From Rhodocyclaceae bacterium (GTDB lineage Bacteria > Pseudomonadota > Gammaproteobacteria > Burkholderiales > Rhodocyclaceae), in contig JALNXH010000002.1 in NCBI GenBank assembly GCA_023230455.1, forward strand, positions 213,502 to 277,501: a stretch of DNA of 64,000 nucleotides, in the 5' to 3' direction. A program made the translations under genes and the position numbers. Below are positions 16,324 through 24,685 of this stretch, in pieces; the stretch's first letter is position 1, and every line of letters begins with the position of its first letter. The notes beneath the pieces were generated by a model. That model worked only from the letters and a program-made list of their open reading frames with translations, made no database searches and had not been told where the DNA came from.

Positions 16324-17784
16324 ATGCATAGGGAAGCACAGTGGGAGGTGGTGATCGGGTTGGAAACCCACGCCCAGCTCCGAACCCAATCGAAAATATT
16401 CTCCGGCGCGCCCACCGCATTCGGCGCCGCGCCGAACGGGCAGGCGTGCGCCGTGGACATCGCCTTGCCCGGCGTGCTGCCGGTGCTCAACCGCGAGGCG
16501 GTGGTTTGTGCGATCAAGTTCGGGCTGGCCGTCGGCGCACAGATTGCCCCGCGCTCGATCTTCGCGCGCAAGAACTATTTCTATCCCGACCTGCCCAAGG
16601 GCTACCAGATCAGCCAGTTCGAGATTCCCGTAGTCTCCGGTGGTGGTTTGAGAATTCAGATCGGCCAGGGTGACCGCAGCGTCGAGAAGTACGTAAACCT
16701 GACCCGCGCCCATCTCGAAGAGGATGCCGGTAAGTCGCTGCACGAAGACTTCCACGGCAAGACCGGCATCGACCTCAACCGCGCCGGTACGCCGTTGCTG
16801 GAGATCGTTTCCGAGCCGGACATGCGTTCCTCCGCCGAGGCGGTGGCCTATGCCAAGGCGCTGCACGCGCTGGTGCAGTGGATCGGTATCTGCGACGGCA
16901 ATATGCAGGAAGGCTCGTTCCGCTGCGACGCCAACGTCTCCGTACGCCGTCCCGGCGAACCGCTGGGCACGCGGCGCGAAATCAAGAACCTGAACTCCTT
17001 CCGTTTCATGCAGCAGGCCATCGATTACGAGATCCAGTGGCAGATCAACGAAATCGAGGAGGGCCGCACGATCCAGCAGGCGACCGTGCTGTTCGACCCG
17101 GATACGGGCGAAACCCGTTCCATGCGCAGCAAGGAGGATGCACAAGATTATCGCTACTTCCCCGATCCCGATCTGTTGCCGCTGGAGATCAAGGCGGATT
17201 GGATCGCCGAGGTAAAGGCCGGCATGCCGGAACTGCCGGAAGCCATGAAGGCTCGCTTCGAAGCGGATTACGGCCTCTCCGCCTACGATGCGGTGGCGCT
17301 TACCGCCACTCTGGATACTGCGCGCTACTTCGAGCAGACCGTTGCCGTTGCCGGGACGGGCAGCGCCAAGCCGTGCGCCAACTGGGTGATGGGCGAGGTT
17401 GCTGCGCGGCTGAACAAGGAGGGGCTGGATATCACCGCTTCGCCGGTGAGCCCGCGGCAGTTGGGCGGCGTGGTCGTGCGTATCGTCGACAACACCATCT
17501 CCAACAAGATCGCCCGCGACGTGTTCGAGGCCCTTTGGAACGGCGAAGGCACTGATGCCGACGGTGTCATCGAGGCCAAAGGCCTGAAGCAGATCACCGA
17601 CAGCGGCGCCATCGAAAAGATCATTGACGAGGTGTTGGCAGCCAATCAGAAGTCGGTGGAGGAGTTCCGTGCCGGCAAGGAAAAAGCCTTCAACGCGCTG
17701 GTCGGCCAAGCCATGAAGGCGACCAAGGGCAAGGCCAATCCGCAACAGGTCAATGATCTGTTGCGCGCCAAACTCGGCGCCTGA
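16324..17784 (+). CDS. gatB: Asp-tRNA(Asn)/Glu-tRNA(Gln) amidotransferase subunit B
   Basis: A 486-residue subunit that binds the misacylated tRNA, phosphorylates the side-chain carboxylate and performs the amidation. The hallmark opening VVIGLETHAQLRTQSKIFSG, the LPGVLPVLN block, and the C-terminal YqeY-like helical domain are present. The ATG at 16324 (MHREAQWEVV) was chosen over an upstream in-frame start at 16279 that lies inside the hydratase gene. A strong terminator follows at once. Confidence 0.97.
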   Translation: MHREAQWEVVIGLETHAQLRTQSKIFSGAPTAFGAAPNGQACAVDIALPGVLPVLNREAVVCAIKFGLAVGAQIAPRSIFARKNYFYPDLPKGYQISQFEIPVVSGGGLRIQIGQGDRSVEKYVNLTRAHLEEDAGKSLHEDFHGKTGIDLNRAGTPLLEIVSEPDMRSSAEAVAYAKALHALVQWIGICDGNMQEGSFRCDANVSVRRPGEPLGTRREIKNLNSFRFMQQAIDYEIQWQINEIEEGRTIQQATVLFDPDTGETRSMRSKEDAQDYRYFPDPDLLPLEIKADWIAEVKAGMPELPEAMKARFEADYGLSAYDAVALTATLDTARYFEQTVAVAGTGSAKPCANWVMGEVAARLNKEGLDITASPVSPRQLGGVVVRIVDNTISNKIARDVFEALWNGEGTDADGVIEAKGLKQITDSGAIEKIIDEVLAANQKSVEEFRAGKEKAFNALVGQAMKATKGKANPQQVNDLLRAKLGA

Positions 17785-17817
17785 AAAAAGAAGGCCGCGG
17801 TCGCGGCCTTCTTCGTT
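17784..17817 (+). terminator. Rho-independent terminator after gatB
   Basis: A perfect 9-bp stem (17790-17798 with 17803-17811, GAAGGCCGC with GCGGCCTTC) with a GGTC tetraloop. It is preceded by an A-run and followed by a short T-rich stretch, only six bases past the gatB stop. The A-run on the left may also let it act on the minus-strand DUF4124 transcript coming from the right. Confidence 0.88.
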
Positions 17818-17843
17818 ACGGTTTCCCAGGAATCCCTTAAGGT

Positions 17844-18467
17844 TTAGGGTGCCTTGTCCTTCTCGTTGCGCAGTTCGCGCAGGCGCTGTCGGTCGGTTTC
17901 GAAGCGGCCTTTGATGTCTTCGATTTCCTTCTTCTTCGCCTCGACGGCGGCACCATGGGCCTGGATATCGGCTTCGTTACGCTTGATCGAGTCCTTCAGA
18001 TCCTCGGGCAGCGCATTGTTCTTGTAGAACTCCTTGTCCTTGCCCAGTTTCAGTTTGGCCTTCTGCGCGGCGGCCAGTTTGTCTTGGGCCTGAACGATGC
18101 TCCGCTCCACTTCCTTAACTTGGCGATCGCGCGCCACGTCGAGATCCTGTTCTGTAGCGTAGGTGGTCATCAGCGCCACGTCGCGGCGTTTCTGCTCCTG
18201 CGCCAGCCGGTCGGCCTCGCGCTGCTTCTTCAGTTCCGCATCGCGTACCGCTTGCTGGGCTTCAGTCAGCGGCGCCTCGACATTGCGAACCTTGACTCCG
18301 CGTTCGTTGAATTCGGTATAGGCGCGGGTGCGGCATTTTTCCGGCAATACGTCACTACAGTAACGGGCACCTTGGTCGTCCACGCAGCAGAAGCTGCGTG
18401 CGGCATAGGCCGCAGGTGCGGAGAGCAAAAGGGTCGCGAGCAAGATCGCGGTCAGGGATTTCAGCAT
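17844..18467 (-). CDS. DUF4124-like periplasmic coiled-coil protein
   Basis: A 207-residue protein with a signal peptide (about 1-22, ending AYAA). A short Cys-containing segment (SFCCVDDQGARYCSDVLPEKC) resembles the DUF4124 opening. Most of the rest is a charged helical region, probably coiled coil, rich in Lys, Glu and Ala. No function is known. It overlaps the end of pyrE by 7 bases, which suggests coupling. Confidence 0.8.
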   Translation of the reverse strand: MLKSLTAILLATLLLSAPAAYAARSFCCVDDQGARYCSDVLPEKCRTRAYTEFNERGVKVRNVEAPLTEAQQAVRDAELKKQREADRLAQEQKRRDVALMTTYATEQDLDVARDRQVKEVERSIVQAQDKLAAAQKAKLKLGKDKEFYKNNALPEDLKDSIKRNEADIQAHGAAVEAKKKEIEDIKGRFETDRQRLRELRNEKDKAP

Positions 18468-19123
18468 GACTCAGCCTCCAGGATTCCGTATTGTTCGCGA
18501 TAGCGGATAACCGCCTCCAGATTGCGCTGCAAGTCGGGATTGTCGCCCAGATAGGCGATCAAATCGGTCAGCCCCGCCACCGCCAGCACCGGCATGGCGT
18601 AATTCTGCTGCACTTCCTGGACCGCGGAAAGGGTGCCGCTGCCGCGTTCCTGCCGATCCAGTGCGATCACGACGCCTGCCGGAACGGCGCCTGCGGCACG
18701 GATCAACTCCACCGATTCGCGCACCGAGGTGCCGGCGGAGATGACGTCGTCGACAATCAGCACCCGGCCGGCAAGCGGGGCTCCAACCAGCGTACCGCCT
18801 TCGCCGTGGTCCTTGGCTTCCTTGCGGTTGTAGGCGTAGGGCAGGTTGATGCCGAGCCGGGCGAGGCTGATGGCGATGCCGGCGACGAGGGGGATGCCCT
18901 TGTAGGCCGGGCCGAAGAGCACGTCGAACTTGAGGCCGGAATCGACGATTGCCCGGGCGTAGAACTCGCACAACTTGGCCAGCGACTCGCCGTCGTTGAA
19001 CAGGCCGGCGTTGAAAAAGTAGGGGGACAGACGCCCGGCTTTGGTGGTGAACTCGCCAAAGCGCAGTACGCCACGTACACAGGCGAAGGCGATGAACTCG
19101 CGGCTAAAATCCTTGGATGTCAT
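18461..19123 (-). CDS. pyrE: Orotate phosphoribosyltransferase
   Basis: A 220-residue enzyme that converts orotate and PRPP to orotidine monophosphate in pyrimidine synthesis. The PRPP-binding motif VLIVDDVISAGTS (about 121-133), the flexible-loop block NRKEAKDHGEGG and the start MTSKDFSREFI all match the family. Its start codon lies only 16 bases from the start of the divergent exonuclease III gene, so each promoter must sit inside the other gene. Confidence 0.97.
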   Translation of the reverse strand: MTSKDFSREFIAFACVRGVLRFGEFTTKAGRLSPYFFNAGLFNDGESLAKLCEFYARAIVDSGLKFDVLFGPAYKGIPLVAGIAISLARLGINLPYAYNRKEAKDHGEGGTLVGAPLAGRVLIVDDVISAGTSVRESVELIRAAGAVPAGVVIALDRQERGSGTLSAVQEVQQNYAMPVLAVAGLTDLIAYLGDNPDLQRNLEAVIRYREQYGILEAESC

Positions 19124-19139
19124 AGCCGGGCCATTCTAC

Positions 19140-19922
19140 ATGCTCAGAATCGTGTCGTTTAACCTCAACGGAATCCGCTCTGCCGCCAACAAGGGTGTGT
19201 TCGATTGGCTCGCCGGACACGGTGCGGATATCGTCTGTCTCCAGGAACTTAAGGCGCAGATGCCGGATATGAGTGCGCAAATGCGTGCTCCCGAGGGTTA
19301 TCGGGGTTGGTTTCATTGCGCCGAAAAGAAAGGCTACAGCGGCGTCGGCATCTACGCCCGCAAGGCGCCGGATCGGGTCATCGAAGGCATCGGCCATCCT
19401 GCCTTTGATGCCGAAGGGCGCTATATCCGGGCCGATTTCGGCAATCTTTCCGTTATTTCGCTGTACGTTCCGTCCGGTTCCAGTTCGCCCGAGCGACAGG
19501 AGATGAAATTTCTGTTCATGGACGAGTTCTTTCCGGTGCTCGCCGAACTGCGTGCGGAAGGCCAGGAAATCGTCATCTGCGGCGACTGGAACATCGCTCA
19601 CAAGGAAATCGACCTGAAGAACTGGAAGGGCAACCTGAAGAACAGCGGCTTTCTGCCGGAGGAACGGGCCTGGCTGACGCGGGTATTCGACGAACTGGGC
19701 TGGGCCGACGTGTATCGCCGGCTCTACCCCGCGGCGGAGGGCGAGGCTTATACGTGGTGGAGCAATCGCGGCCAGGCGCGGGCGAAGAACGTCGGTTGGC
19801 GCATCGATTACCAGATCGCGACCCCGGGTATCGCGCAACGGGCCCGGGCTGCTTCGATATACAAGGCATCGTGGTTCAGCGATCACGCGCCTCTGACGAT
19901 CGATTACGACATCCAGACGTGA
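19140..19922 (+). CDS. xth: Exodeoxyribonuclease III (AP endonuclease family)
   Basis: A 260-residue metal-dependent nuclease of the ExoIII/APE1 fold, which repairs abasic sites and trims 3' ends. MLRIVSFNLNGIRSA, LQELKAQ (metal-binding Glu), CGDWNIAHKEIDLKN and the C-terminal SDHAPLTIDYDI (catalytic Asp-His) are present. The ATG at 19140 gives the normal N-terminus. An in-frame upstream ATG at 19041 lies inside pyrE and is rejected. Confidence 0.96.
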   Translation: MLRIVSFNLNGIRSAANKGVFDWLAGHGADIVCLQELKAQMPDMSAQMRAPEGYRGWFHCAEKKGYSGVGIYARKAPDRVIEGIGHPAFDAEGRYIRADFGNLSVISLYVPSGSSSPERQEMKFLFMDEFFPVLAELRAEGQEIVICGDWNIAHKEIDLKNWKGNLKNSGFLPEERAWLTRVFDELGWADVYRRLYPAAEGEAYTWWSNRGQARAKNVGWRIDYQIATPGIAQRARAASIYKASWFSDHAPLTIDYDIQT

Positions 19923-19959
19923 TCGACGAGGCTCCGACATTCTCCCGCGGAGGCAACCC

Positions 19960-21600
19960 ATGAATGCAATGCTGTTCGACTATGTCATCGTTGGCGGCGG
20001 CAGCGCGGGTTGCGTCCTGGCGGCGCGCCTCAGCGAGGACCCGTCGGTCTCCGTGGCTTTGCTCGAAGCGGGGCCTATCGACAAGAGCGTATTGATTCAC
20101 TGCCCTGCGGGGCTGGCCGTCCTTGCTATGAATGGCGGTGCCAACTGGGGATTCGAGACCATTCCTCAGCCGGGACTGAACGGGCGGCGCGGTTATCAGC
20201 CACGCGGCAAAGTGTTGGGCGGATCAAGCTCGGTTAACGCGATGGTCTATATCCGGGGCCACCGAAGCGACTATGAGCGGTGGGCCGCAGAGGGCAATGA
20301 CGGCTGGGGTTGGGACGATGTGCTGCCCTGGTTCAAGCATTCGGAAAATAACGAACGCGGCGCGAATGCGTTCCATGGGGCCGGAGGATTGCTCAATGTG
20401 ATGGATCTGCGCAGCCCAAACCCGATCGTCTCGGCTTTTGTGGCGGCGGGACTACAGGCAGGCTGGCCGTTCAATGAGGATTTCAACGGGGCAGACCAGG
20501 AGGGCATTGGGCCGTACCAGGTTACCCAACGCAACGGCGAACGGTTCAGCGCCGCCAAGGCTTACCTTGCCTCCAATTCGACACGCCCCAACCTCACCGT
20601 GGTCACGGGGTTCCACGCCTCGCGCATCGTGCTGGAGGGGCGCCGCGCAACTGGCGTGGAGGGCGTGCGCGATGGCGAGCGCCTGACGGTGCGGGCGCGA
20701 CATGAAGTGTTGCTGGCGGCGGGCGCGCTACAGTCGCCGCAGTTGCTGATGCTCTCCGGGATTGGCGCACCGAATGAGCTGATGCGCCACGGCCTTCCTG
20801 TGCATCATCGCCTCGACGGCGTGGGCCGCAACCTGCACGACCATGTTGATGTCGTGCAGGTCGTGGAGACCCCGGGGCTGAAAGACCTCTTCGGGATTTC
20901 GCCGGGCGGCATATTGCGTGTGCTGCGCGCGATGGCAACGTGGCATCGACACCGGTCCGGCCTGCTGACCTCGAATTTTGCCGAGGCAGGAGGCTTTATC
21001 CGAAGTCGTCCGGAAGAACCCATTCCCGATCTGCAACTGCATTTCGTGGTCGGTAAACTTGTCGATCACGGCCGCCAGATGGTTTTGGGACACGGTTATT
21101 CGTGCCATGTATGCCTGCTTCGCCCGAGGAGCCGCGGCAGCCTGACACTGGCCGATGCCGACCCGCGCTCCGCGCCGCGCATCGACCCGAATTTTCTTGG
21201 CGATGCCGACGATGTCGCGCGTCTGATGCGCGGATTCATACTGATGCGCAATCTGCTGGGCCAGCCGGCGCTTTCCCGACTTGGAGGCAGGGAGCGCATG
21301 CCTTTGGCAGAACCGCATTCCGAAGTGGAGATTGAGCGCCTCATCCGCGACCGTGCCGACACGATCTACCATCCGGTAGGCACGTGCCGCATGGGCACCG
21401 ACACGCTGGCGGTCGTTGATCTGCGCTTGCGGGTGCACGGTCTCGACGGATTGCGCGTCGTGGATGCGTCGGTGATGCCGAGCATCGTAGGCGGGAACAC
21501 CAATGCCCCGGTGATCATGATCGCCGAACGTGCTTCAGCCATGGTGGCCGCTGCCCGACGTGGTGGAGATGAAATGGCTGCCGCGCGGATTGCGGGCTAG
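19960..21600 (+). CDS. GMC-family FAD-dependent oxidoreductase (choline/alcohol dehydrogenase-like)
   Basis: A 546-residue flavoprotein. The N-terminal VIVGGGSAGCVLAARL binds FAD. The two GMC signatures GKVLGGSSSVNAMVYIRG (about 85-103) and GALQSPQLLMLSGIG (about 252-266) are intact. The catalytic His is in HPVGTCRMG, and the C-terminal GGNTNAPVIMIAE closes the FAD site. Relatives oxidise choline, long-chain alcohols or polyethylene glycol, and the substrate here cannot be fixed. A GGAGG-like site precedes the ATG at 19960. It has no linked betaine genes. Confidence 0.9.
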   Translation: MNAMLFDYVIVGGGSAGCVLAARLSEDPSVSVALLEAGPIDKSVLIHCPAGLAVLAMNGGANWGFETIPQPGLNGRRGYQPRGKVLGGSSSVNAMVYIRGHRSDYERWAAEGNDGWGWDDVLPWFKHSENNERGANAFHGAGGLLNVMDLRSPNPIVSAFVAAGLQAGWPFNEDFNGADQEGIGPYQVTQRNGERFSAAKAYLASNSTRPNLTVVTGFHASRIVLEGRRATGVEGVRDGERLTVRARHEVLLAAGALQSPQLLMLSGIGAPNELMRHGLPVHHRLDGVGRNLHDHVDVVQVVETPGLKDLFGISPGGILRVLRAMATWHRHRSGLLTSNFAEAGGFIRSRPEEPIPDLQLHFVVGKLVDHGRQMVLGHGYSCHVCLLRPRSRGSLTLADADPRSAPRIDPNFLGDADDVARLMRGFILMRNLLGQPALSRLGGRERMPLAEPHSEVEIERLIRDRADTIYHPVGTCRMGTDTLAVVDLRLRVHGLDGLRVVDASVMPSIVGGNTNAPVIMIAERASAMVAAARRGGDEMAAARIAG

Positions 21601-21717
21601 CCGGTGCCGCTGCTTAAGTTAAACCACCGGCTGTTGATCCATGACATTGCGCACCTTTGGCAAACCCGGTAGCCTTCTTCCATTACCTTAAACCCGTATT
21701 CCCGAAAGGAGATGAAC

Positions 21718-22023
21718 ATGACTGATGCCGTAACCAAGGAAAAACTCGTCGCCGACTTCAAGGTTGTTGTCGCCGATGCCGAAGAGTTGCTGAAAGCCAC
21801 TGCCGGCCAAGCTGGCGACAAGGTTGCCGAGCTGCGCAGCAAGGCGCAGGCAAACCTCGCCGTCGCCAAGGCCAGCCTCGCCGACGCACAGGCCGCTGTG
21901 GTCGAAAAAGCCAAGGTTGCCGGACGCGCCGCAGACGAGTACGTGCATGACAATCCCTGGCGCTCGGTCGGTATCGCCGCTGGCGTCGGACTCGTTATCG
22001 GGCTACTGATCGGCCGTCGCTAA
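21718..22023 (+). CDS. DUF883 family membrane-anchored protein (ElaB/YqjD/CsbD-like)
   Basis: A protein of about 101 residues: a long amphipathic helix, then a C-terminal membrane segment (VGIAAGVGLVIGLLIGRR). The DNPWRSVG motif before it is typical of DUF883. E. coli homologues (ElaB, YqjD) tether ribosomes to the membrane in stationary phase, but that role is only a family analogy here. An AAAGGAG ribosome site fits the ATG at 21718 better than the one at 21712. It heads a four-gene cluster of small envelope proteins. Confidence 0.9.
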   Translation: MTDAVTKEKLVADFKVVVADAEELLKATAGQAGDKVAELRSKAQANLAVAKASLADAQAAVVEKAKVAGRAADEYVHDNPWRSVGIAAGVGLVIGLLIGRR

Positions 22024-22030
22024 TCCACCG

Positions 22031-22417
22031 ATGAGCGAGTCCTCCGGCGGCCTGCTCGGTTCACTGCGCGGCCTCGCGGTTCACGCGGTCGAGGTGTTGC
22101 AGAACCGCGTCGAATTGATGCTCACCGAGATCGAGGAGGAGAAGGAACGCCTGTTGCGGACCCTCGCCCTGGGCGCTGCCGCCGTCTTTCTGCTCAGCGC
22201 TGGCGTCGTGTTCCTGGCGATCTTTCTGACCGTACTGTTCTGGGAGGAGCATCGCCTGCTGACGCTGGGCCTGCTCGCGGGATTCTTTTTTATTGCCGGT
22301 TTCGCTTCCCTGGTCGGCGCTTCGCGCCAGACGCGGCGCACTTCAAAACTGCTGGGTGCCAGCCGGGACGAACTGGCTCGCGACAAGGCAGCCTTGAAAG
22401 GGCATCTTTCGCCATGA
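22031..22417 (+). CDS. Phage holin family / YqjE-like membrane protein
   Basis: A 128-residue protein with two central membrane helices (about 46-68 and 74-96) flanked by charged segments. It matches the YqjE or Phg_holin_3_6 layout that usually follows the DUF883 gene, as here (7 bases after it). The holin name is historical and no lytic role is implied. It overlaps the next gene by 4 bases. Confidence 0.85.
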   Translation: MSESSGGLLGSLRGLAVHAVEVLQNRVELMLTEIEEEKERLLRTLALGAAAVFLLSAGVVFLAIFLTVLFWEEHRLLTLGLLAGFFFIAGFASLVGASRQTRRTSKLLGASRDELARDKAALKGHLSP

Positions 22418-22704
22418 GCGCCCGCCTGCTGGAACTGGCGCTGAAAAAGCAACGCCTACAGTTTCAAAGCGCCGCCCTGCGGCAGAAGCTCCAGGCCGAT
22501 GTCGCAGGACTGGCGCCGCTGTTCAGGGCGGGCGATAGCGTGGTATCCGGTGTGCGCTGGATAAGGGATCGGCCGCAGTGGGTTGCCGGTGTGGCGGCGT
22601 TGCTGCTGGTGACGCGGCCGCATTGGTTGTGGCGCTGGACGCGCCGCGGTTTCTTTACTTGGCAAACCTGGCGCCGGCTGCGCGACTGGTCGGCTGAACG
22701 CTAG
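22414..22704 (+). CDS. YqjK-like membrane protein
   Basis: A 96-residue basic protein with an N-terminal helical part (MSARLLELALKKQRLQ), one short hydrophobic stretch (WVAGVAALLLVT, about 56-67) and a Trp/Arg-rich tail. Size and position after the YqjE-like gene fit the YqjK partner in the DUF883-YqjE-YqjK set. The start overlaps the previous stop (ATGA). Confidence 0.75.
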   Translation: MSARLLELALKKQRLQFQSAALRQKLQADVAGLAPLFRAGDSVVSGVRWIRDRPQWVAGVAALLLVTRPHWLWRWTRRGFFTWQTWRRLRDWSAER

Positions 22705-22709
22705 CCGCA

Positions 22710-23039
22710 GTGAAGGCGGGTTCTGGCTGGCGCGACTCCGTCAAGATTCTCTCTTGGCGACATATGCTCGCCGCACAAGGGCGCGAGCGGAGCCGGATCG
22801 TCAGCGAATTCGGCCAAATCAAGGGGTTGATGCCGTTGCTGATGAAGCACCGCAATGGTGAGCAGTGGACGCATTCCGACCGGCTGCTGCTGCGCCAGCA
22901 GTTGTGTGCGCTCACTCATATGTTCCCCTATCTGACAATTCTTGCCCTGCCGGGATCCTTTCTGCTGCTGCCGATCCTGGCATGGTGGCTGGACCGCCGC
23001 CGCTCCCGGCGCGATGACGACGTGGAAATCGCTACTTGA
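22710..23039 (+). CDS. Small LETM1-like membrane protein, GTG start
   Basis: A protein of up to 109 residues with the pattern LMPLLMKHRNGEQWTHSDRLLLRQQLCALTHMFPYLTILALPGSFLLLPILAWWLD. This recalls the membrane-proximal part of LETM1-domain proteins, a helix with ALxxxxPxL and then a hydrophobic segment. The gene opens with a GTG only 5 bases after the YqjK-like stop; an ATG at 22764 is an alternative. Function is not known. The similarity is judged by eye and needs a profile search. Confidence 0.65.
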   Translation: MKAGSGWRDSVKILSWRHMLAAQGRERSRIVSEFGQIKGLMPLLMKHRNGEQWTHSDRLLLRQQLCALTHMFPYLTILALPGSFLLLPILAWWLDRRRSRRDDDVEIAT

Positions 23040-23123
23040 TTCCGTTTGTGTGTTTGACGTTTGGCGCTTTTTTTGCGTTATTTGCAATGCTTCGATCGGA
23101 GAATATCGCTAGCATTCTGTTCC

Positions 23124-23621
23124 ATGGATGCGCTCCGGACCATTTTTCAGCGGCTACTGATCGTTGCTGTCCTCGTGCTTGCCGGGTGTGCAAGCGCGCC
23201 TTCCGGTACGCCTGCGGCGGTCGCGCTACGCAACGCGGCGGAGGCGCGAGGGCAGGACGTGGCGATTTTTGCGCTCAGTCTGGTTGAAACCGGCTATCGT
23301 TTTGGCGGCAAGAATCCCGAGGCGGGGTTGGATTGCAGCGGAATGGTGAGCTACGTTTTCAACCAGGCCGCAGGATTCAAATTATCCGGTTCCGCTGCCG
23401 ACATCGCCCGCCTGGGGCGGACGATTGCTCCTGATCAGCTCAAGCCCGGCGATCTGGTGTTTTTCAACACCTTGCGGCGATCCCATTCGCACGTCGGTAT
23501 CTATATCGGCGACGGCCGTTTCGTCCATGCGCCCAGCAGCAAGGGGCGAGTGCGTACCGAAAGCCTGCGTAACACGTGGTTTGCCGCGCGGTTCGAAGAG
23601 GCGCGCAGCTATCTGGACTAA
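23124..23621 (+). CDS. NlpC/P60-family peptidoglycan endopeptidase, lipoprotein
   Basis: A 165-residue protein with a lipobox (VLAGC, Cys22) and an NlpC/P60 domain. The catalytic cysteine is C71 (LDCSG), with histidines at about 123 (HSHVGIYIGDG) and 135. It should cleave the stem peptide of peptidoglycan between D-gamma-Glu and the third residue. The ATG at 23124 puts the signal peptide first, and an upstream frame at 23061 has no signal. Its stop overlaps the end of the convergent SprA-like gene by 4 bases. Confidence 0.9.
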   Translation: MDALRTIFQRLLIVAVLVLAGCASAPSGTPAAVALRNAAEARGQDVAIFALSLVETGYRFGGKNPEAGLDCSGMVSYVFNQAAGFKLSGSAADIARLGRTIAPDQLKPGDLVFFNTLRRSHSHVGIYIGDGRFVHAPSSKGRVRTESLRNTWFAARFEEARSYLD

Positions 23622-24253
23622 GCGAACAGATTGAATCCGCCGCTTTCTTCACGCGGCGGCCCATAGGCGAGCTCTACCTGGCGGGTTGTTTCCGCAGCGG
23701 CCGCCGGTGATGTGGCCTCAATGCGTTCCCTGGCTAGATCCGCCCGCCCGCGCGCTTCAAGCTGGCTGCCGATGCTCGCCACGCGGTAGTCTTGCGGTGA
23801 CGGGTCTTTGGGGGCCAGCGCGGCGGCTTGGATACGCGCGCCCTTGTCGATATTGGCCTCGGGCTTCTTTTCGGCCGAGGTATCGATACCCACTTCACCG
23901 CCGGTTGCGTAGGATTTGCCGTCGGGACCATAGGTGTAGGTGTAGTTCGGCCCGCTCGTAACGACGCCTCGGCCGGCGGCAATATGCGCTTGCTCGTGAG
24001 CCCGAACGGCGCTGTCTATGGCTTGTAGAACGGCCACTTCGCGTTGTTCGGCGGTAGTTAGCTGCCCTTTTTTGTCGGTAGCGGTCGCGGCGGTAGTCCT
24101 TTGGGTTTGATCCCGGTTCGTTGCCGTTTCTTGGTCCGGCGTCGGTAGGGTTCCGTTTAGCTGGTCGCGGGCCATGACCAAATCAACCCCCTTCGCCTGG
24201 GAAATACCCACCGAATAGAGCGAGGACTGGAGCGAAATACCTAGATCGGCCAT
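23618..24253 (-). CDS. Putative metalloprotease of the SprA-related / CJM1_0395 family
   Basis: A 211-residue protein with the zinc-binding-like HEQAH motif (RAHEQAHIAAGRGV) and then the block GPNYTYTYGPDGKSYATGGEVGID, typical of the SprA-related family. No signal peptide is evident. Proteolytic activity is only inferred from the HExxH-like motif. The start at 24251-24253 (MADLGISL) was chosen over an ATG six codons upstream. It is convergent with the NlpC/P60 gene. Confidence 0.85.
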   Translation of the reverse strand: MADLGISLQSSLYSVGISQAKGVDLVMARDQLNGTLPTPDQETATNRDQTQRTTAATATDKKGQLTTAEQREVAVLQAIDSAVRAHEQAHIAAGRGVVTSGPNYTYTYGPDGKSYATGGEVGIDTSAEKKPEANIDKGARIQAAALAPKDPSPQDYRVASIGSQLEARGRADLARERIEATSPAAAAETTRQVELAYGPPREESGGFNLFA

Positions 24254-24396
24254 GAAGATCCGCACGAACATGCTGTCCGTTATCTTTATAGCCTACGGTT
24301 GGGATACTGGGAAGAACGCCTTCGGCGCGGGCCGGTCAGACCTTGGCCAATGCATCGCCTCCGGCCAGCGCGACGCCGGATGCGGCGAACCTAACC

Positions 24397-24588
24397 TTAT
24401 TCCTGGCTGGCGTAAATCTGCCGCAGGAACGCTTCGGTATCCAGTTCGCAGTTCTCCGCCGTGCTTCGGGCCCGACCGGCAGGTGCCGCCGTTTCGATTG
24501 CACCCGCCGGGGGTGGCAGCCAACCGGCGTTTAGCACCTCATCCTCGAAGGAGCCGAATTCGTCCGCAATTACTCTGCCCGTATTCAT
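24397..24588 (-). CDS. Possible small acidic hypothetical protein
   Basis: A 63-residue frame (MNTGRVIADEFGSFEDEVL...) in a 432-base stretch (24254-24685) without any other gene. The amino acid balance looks protein-like and acidic, with no membrane segment or known motif, but the ribosome site before the ATG is weak. It is offered as a candidate. The rest of the stretch shows no RNA gene or repeat that I can recognise. Confidence 0.4.
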   Translation of the reverse strand: MNTGRVIADEFGSFEDEVLNAGWLPPPAGAIETAAPAGRARSTAENCELDTEAFLRQIYASQE

Positions 24589-24685
24589 GATCTGCGCTTT
24601 CGTTAGCTCCGGCCTGGGCGCTATGCCAACCGGATGCTTCGAGTATAGCTACGGGTTTATTACAGGTTCGCATAACTATTTCACG

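Noticed and set aside
16114..17745. 543-codon open frame antisense to gatB
   Set aside because: It has the same shadow pattern, with the real gene in a conserved operon on the other strand.
22031..22417. Prophage holin
   Set aside because: The family name includes holin, but the setting is the chromosomal DUF883-YqjE-YqjK group with no phage genes nearby.
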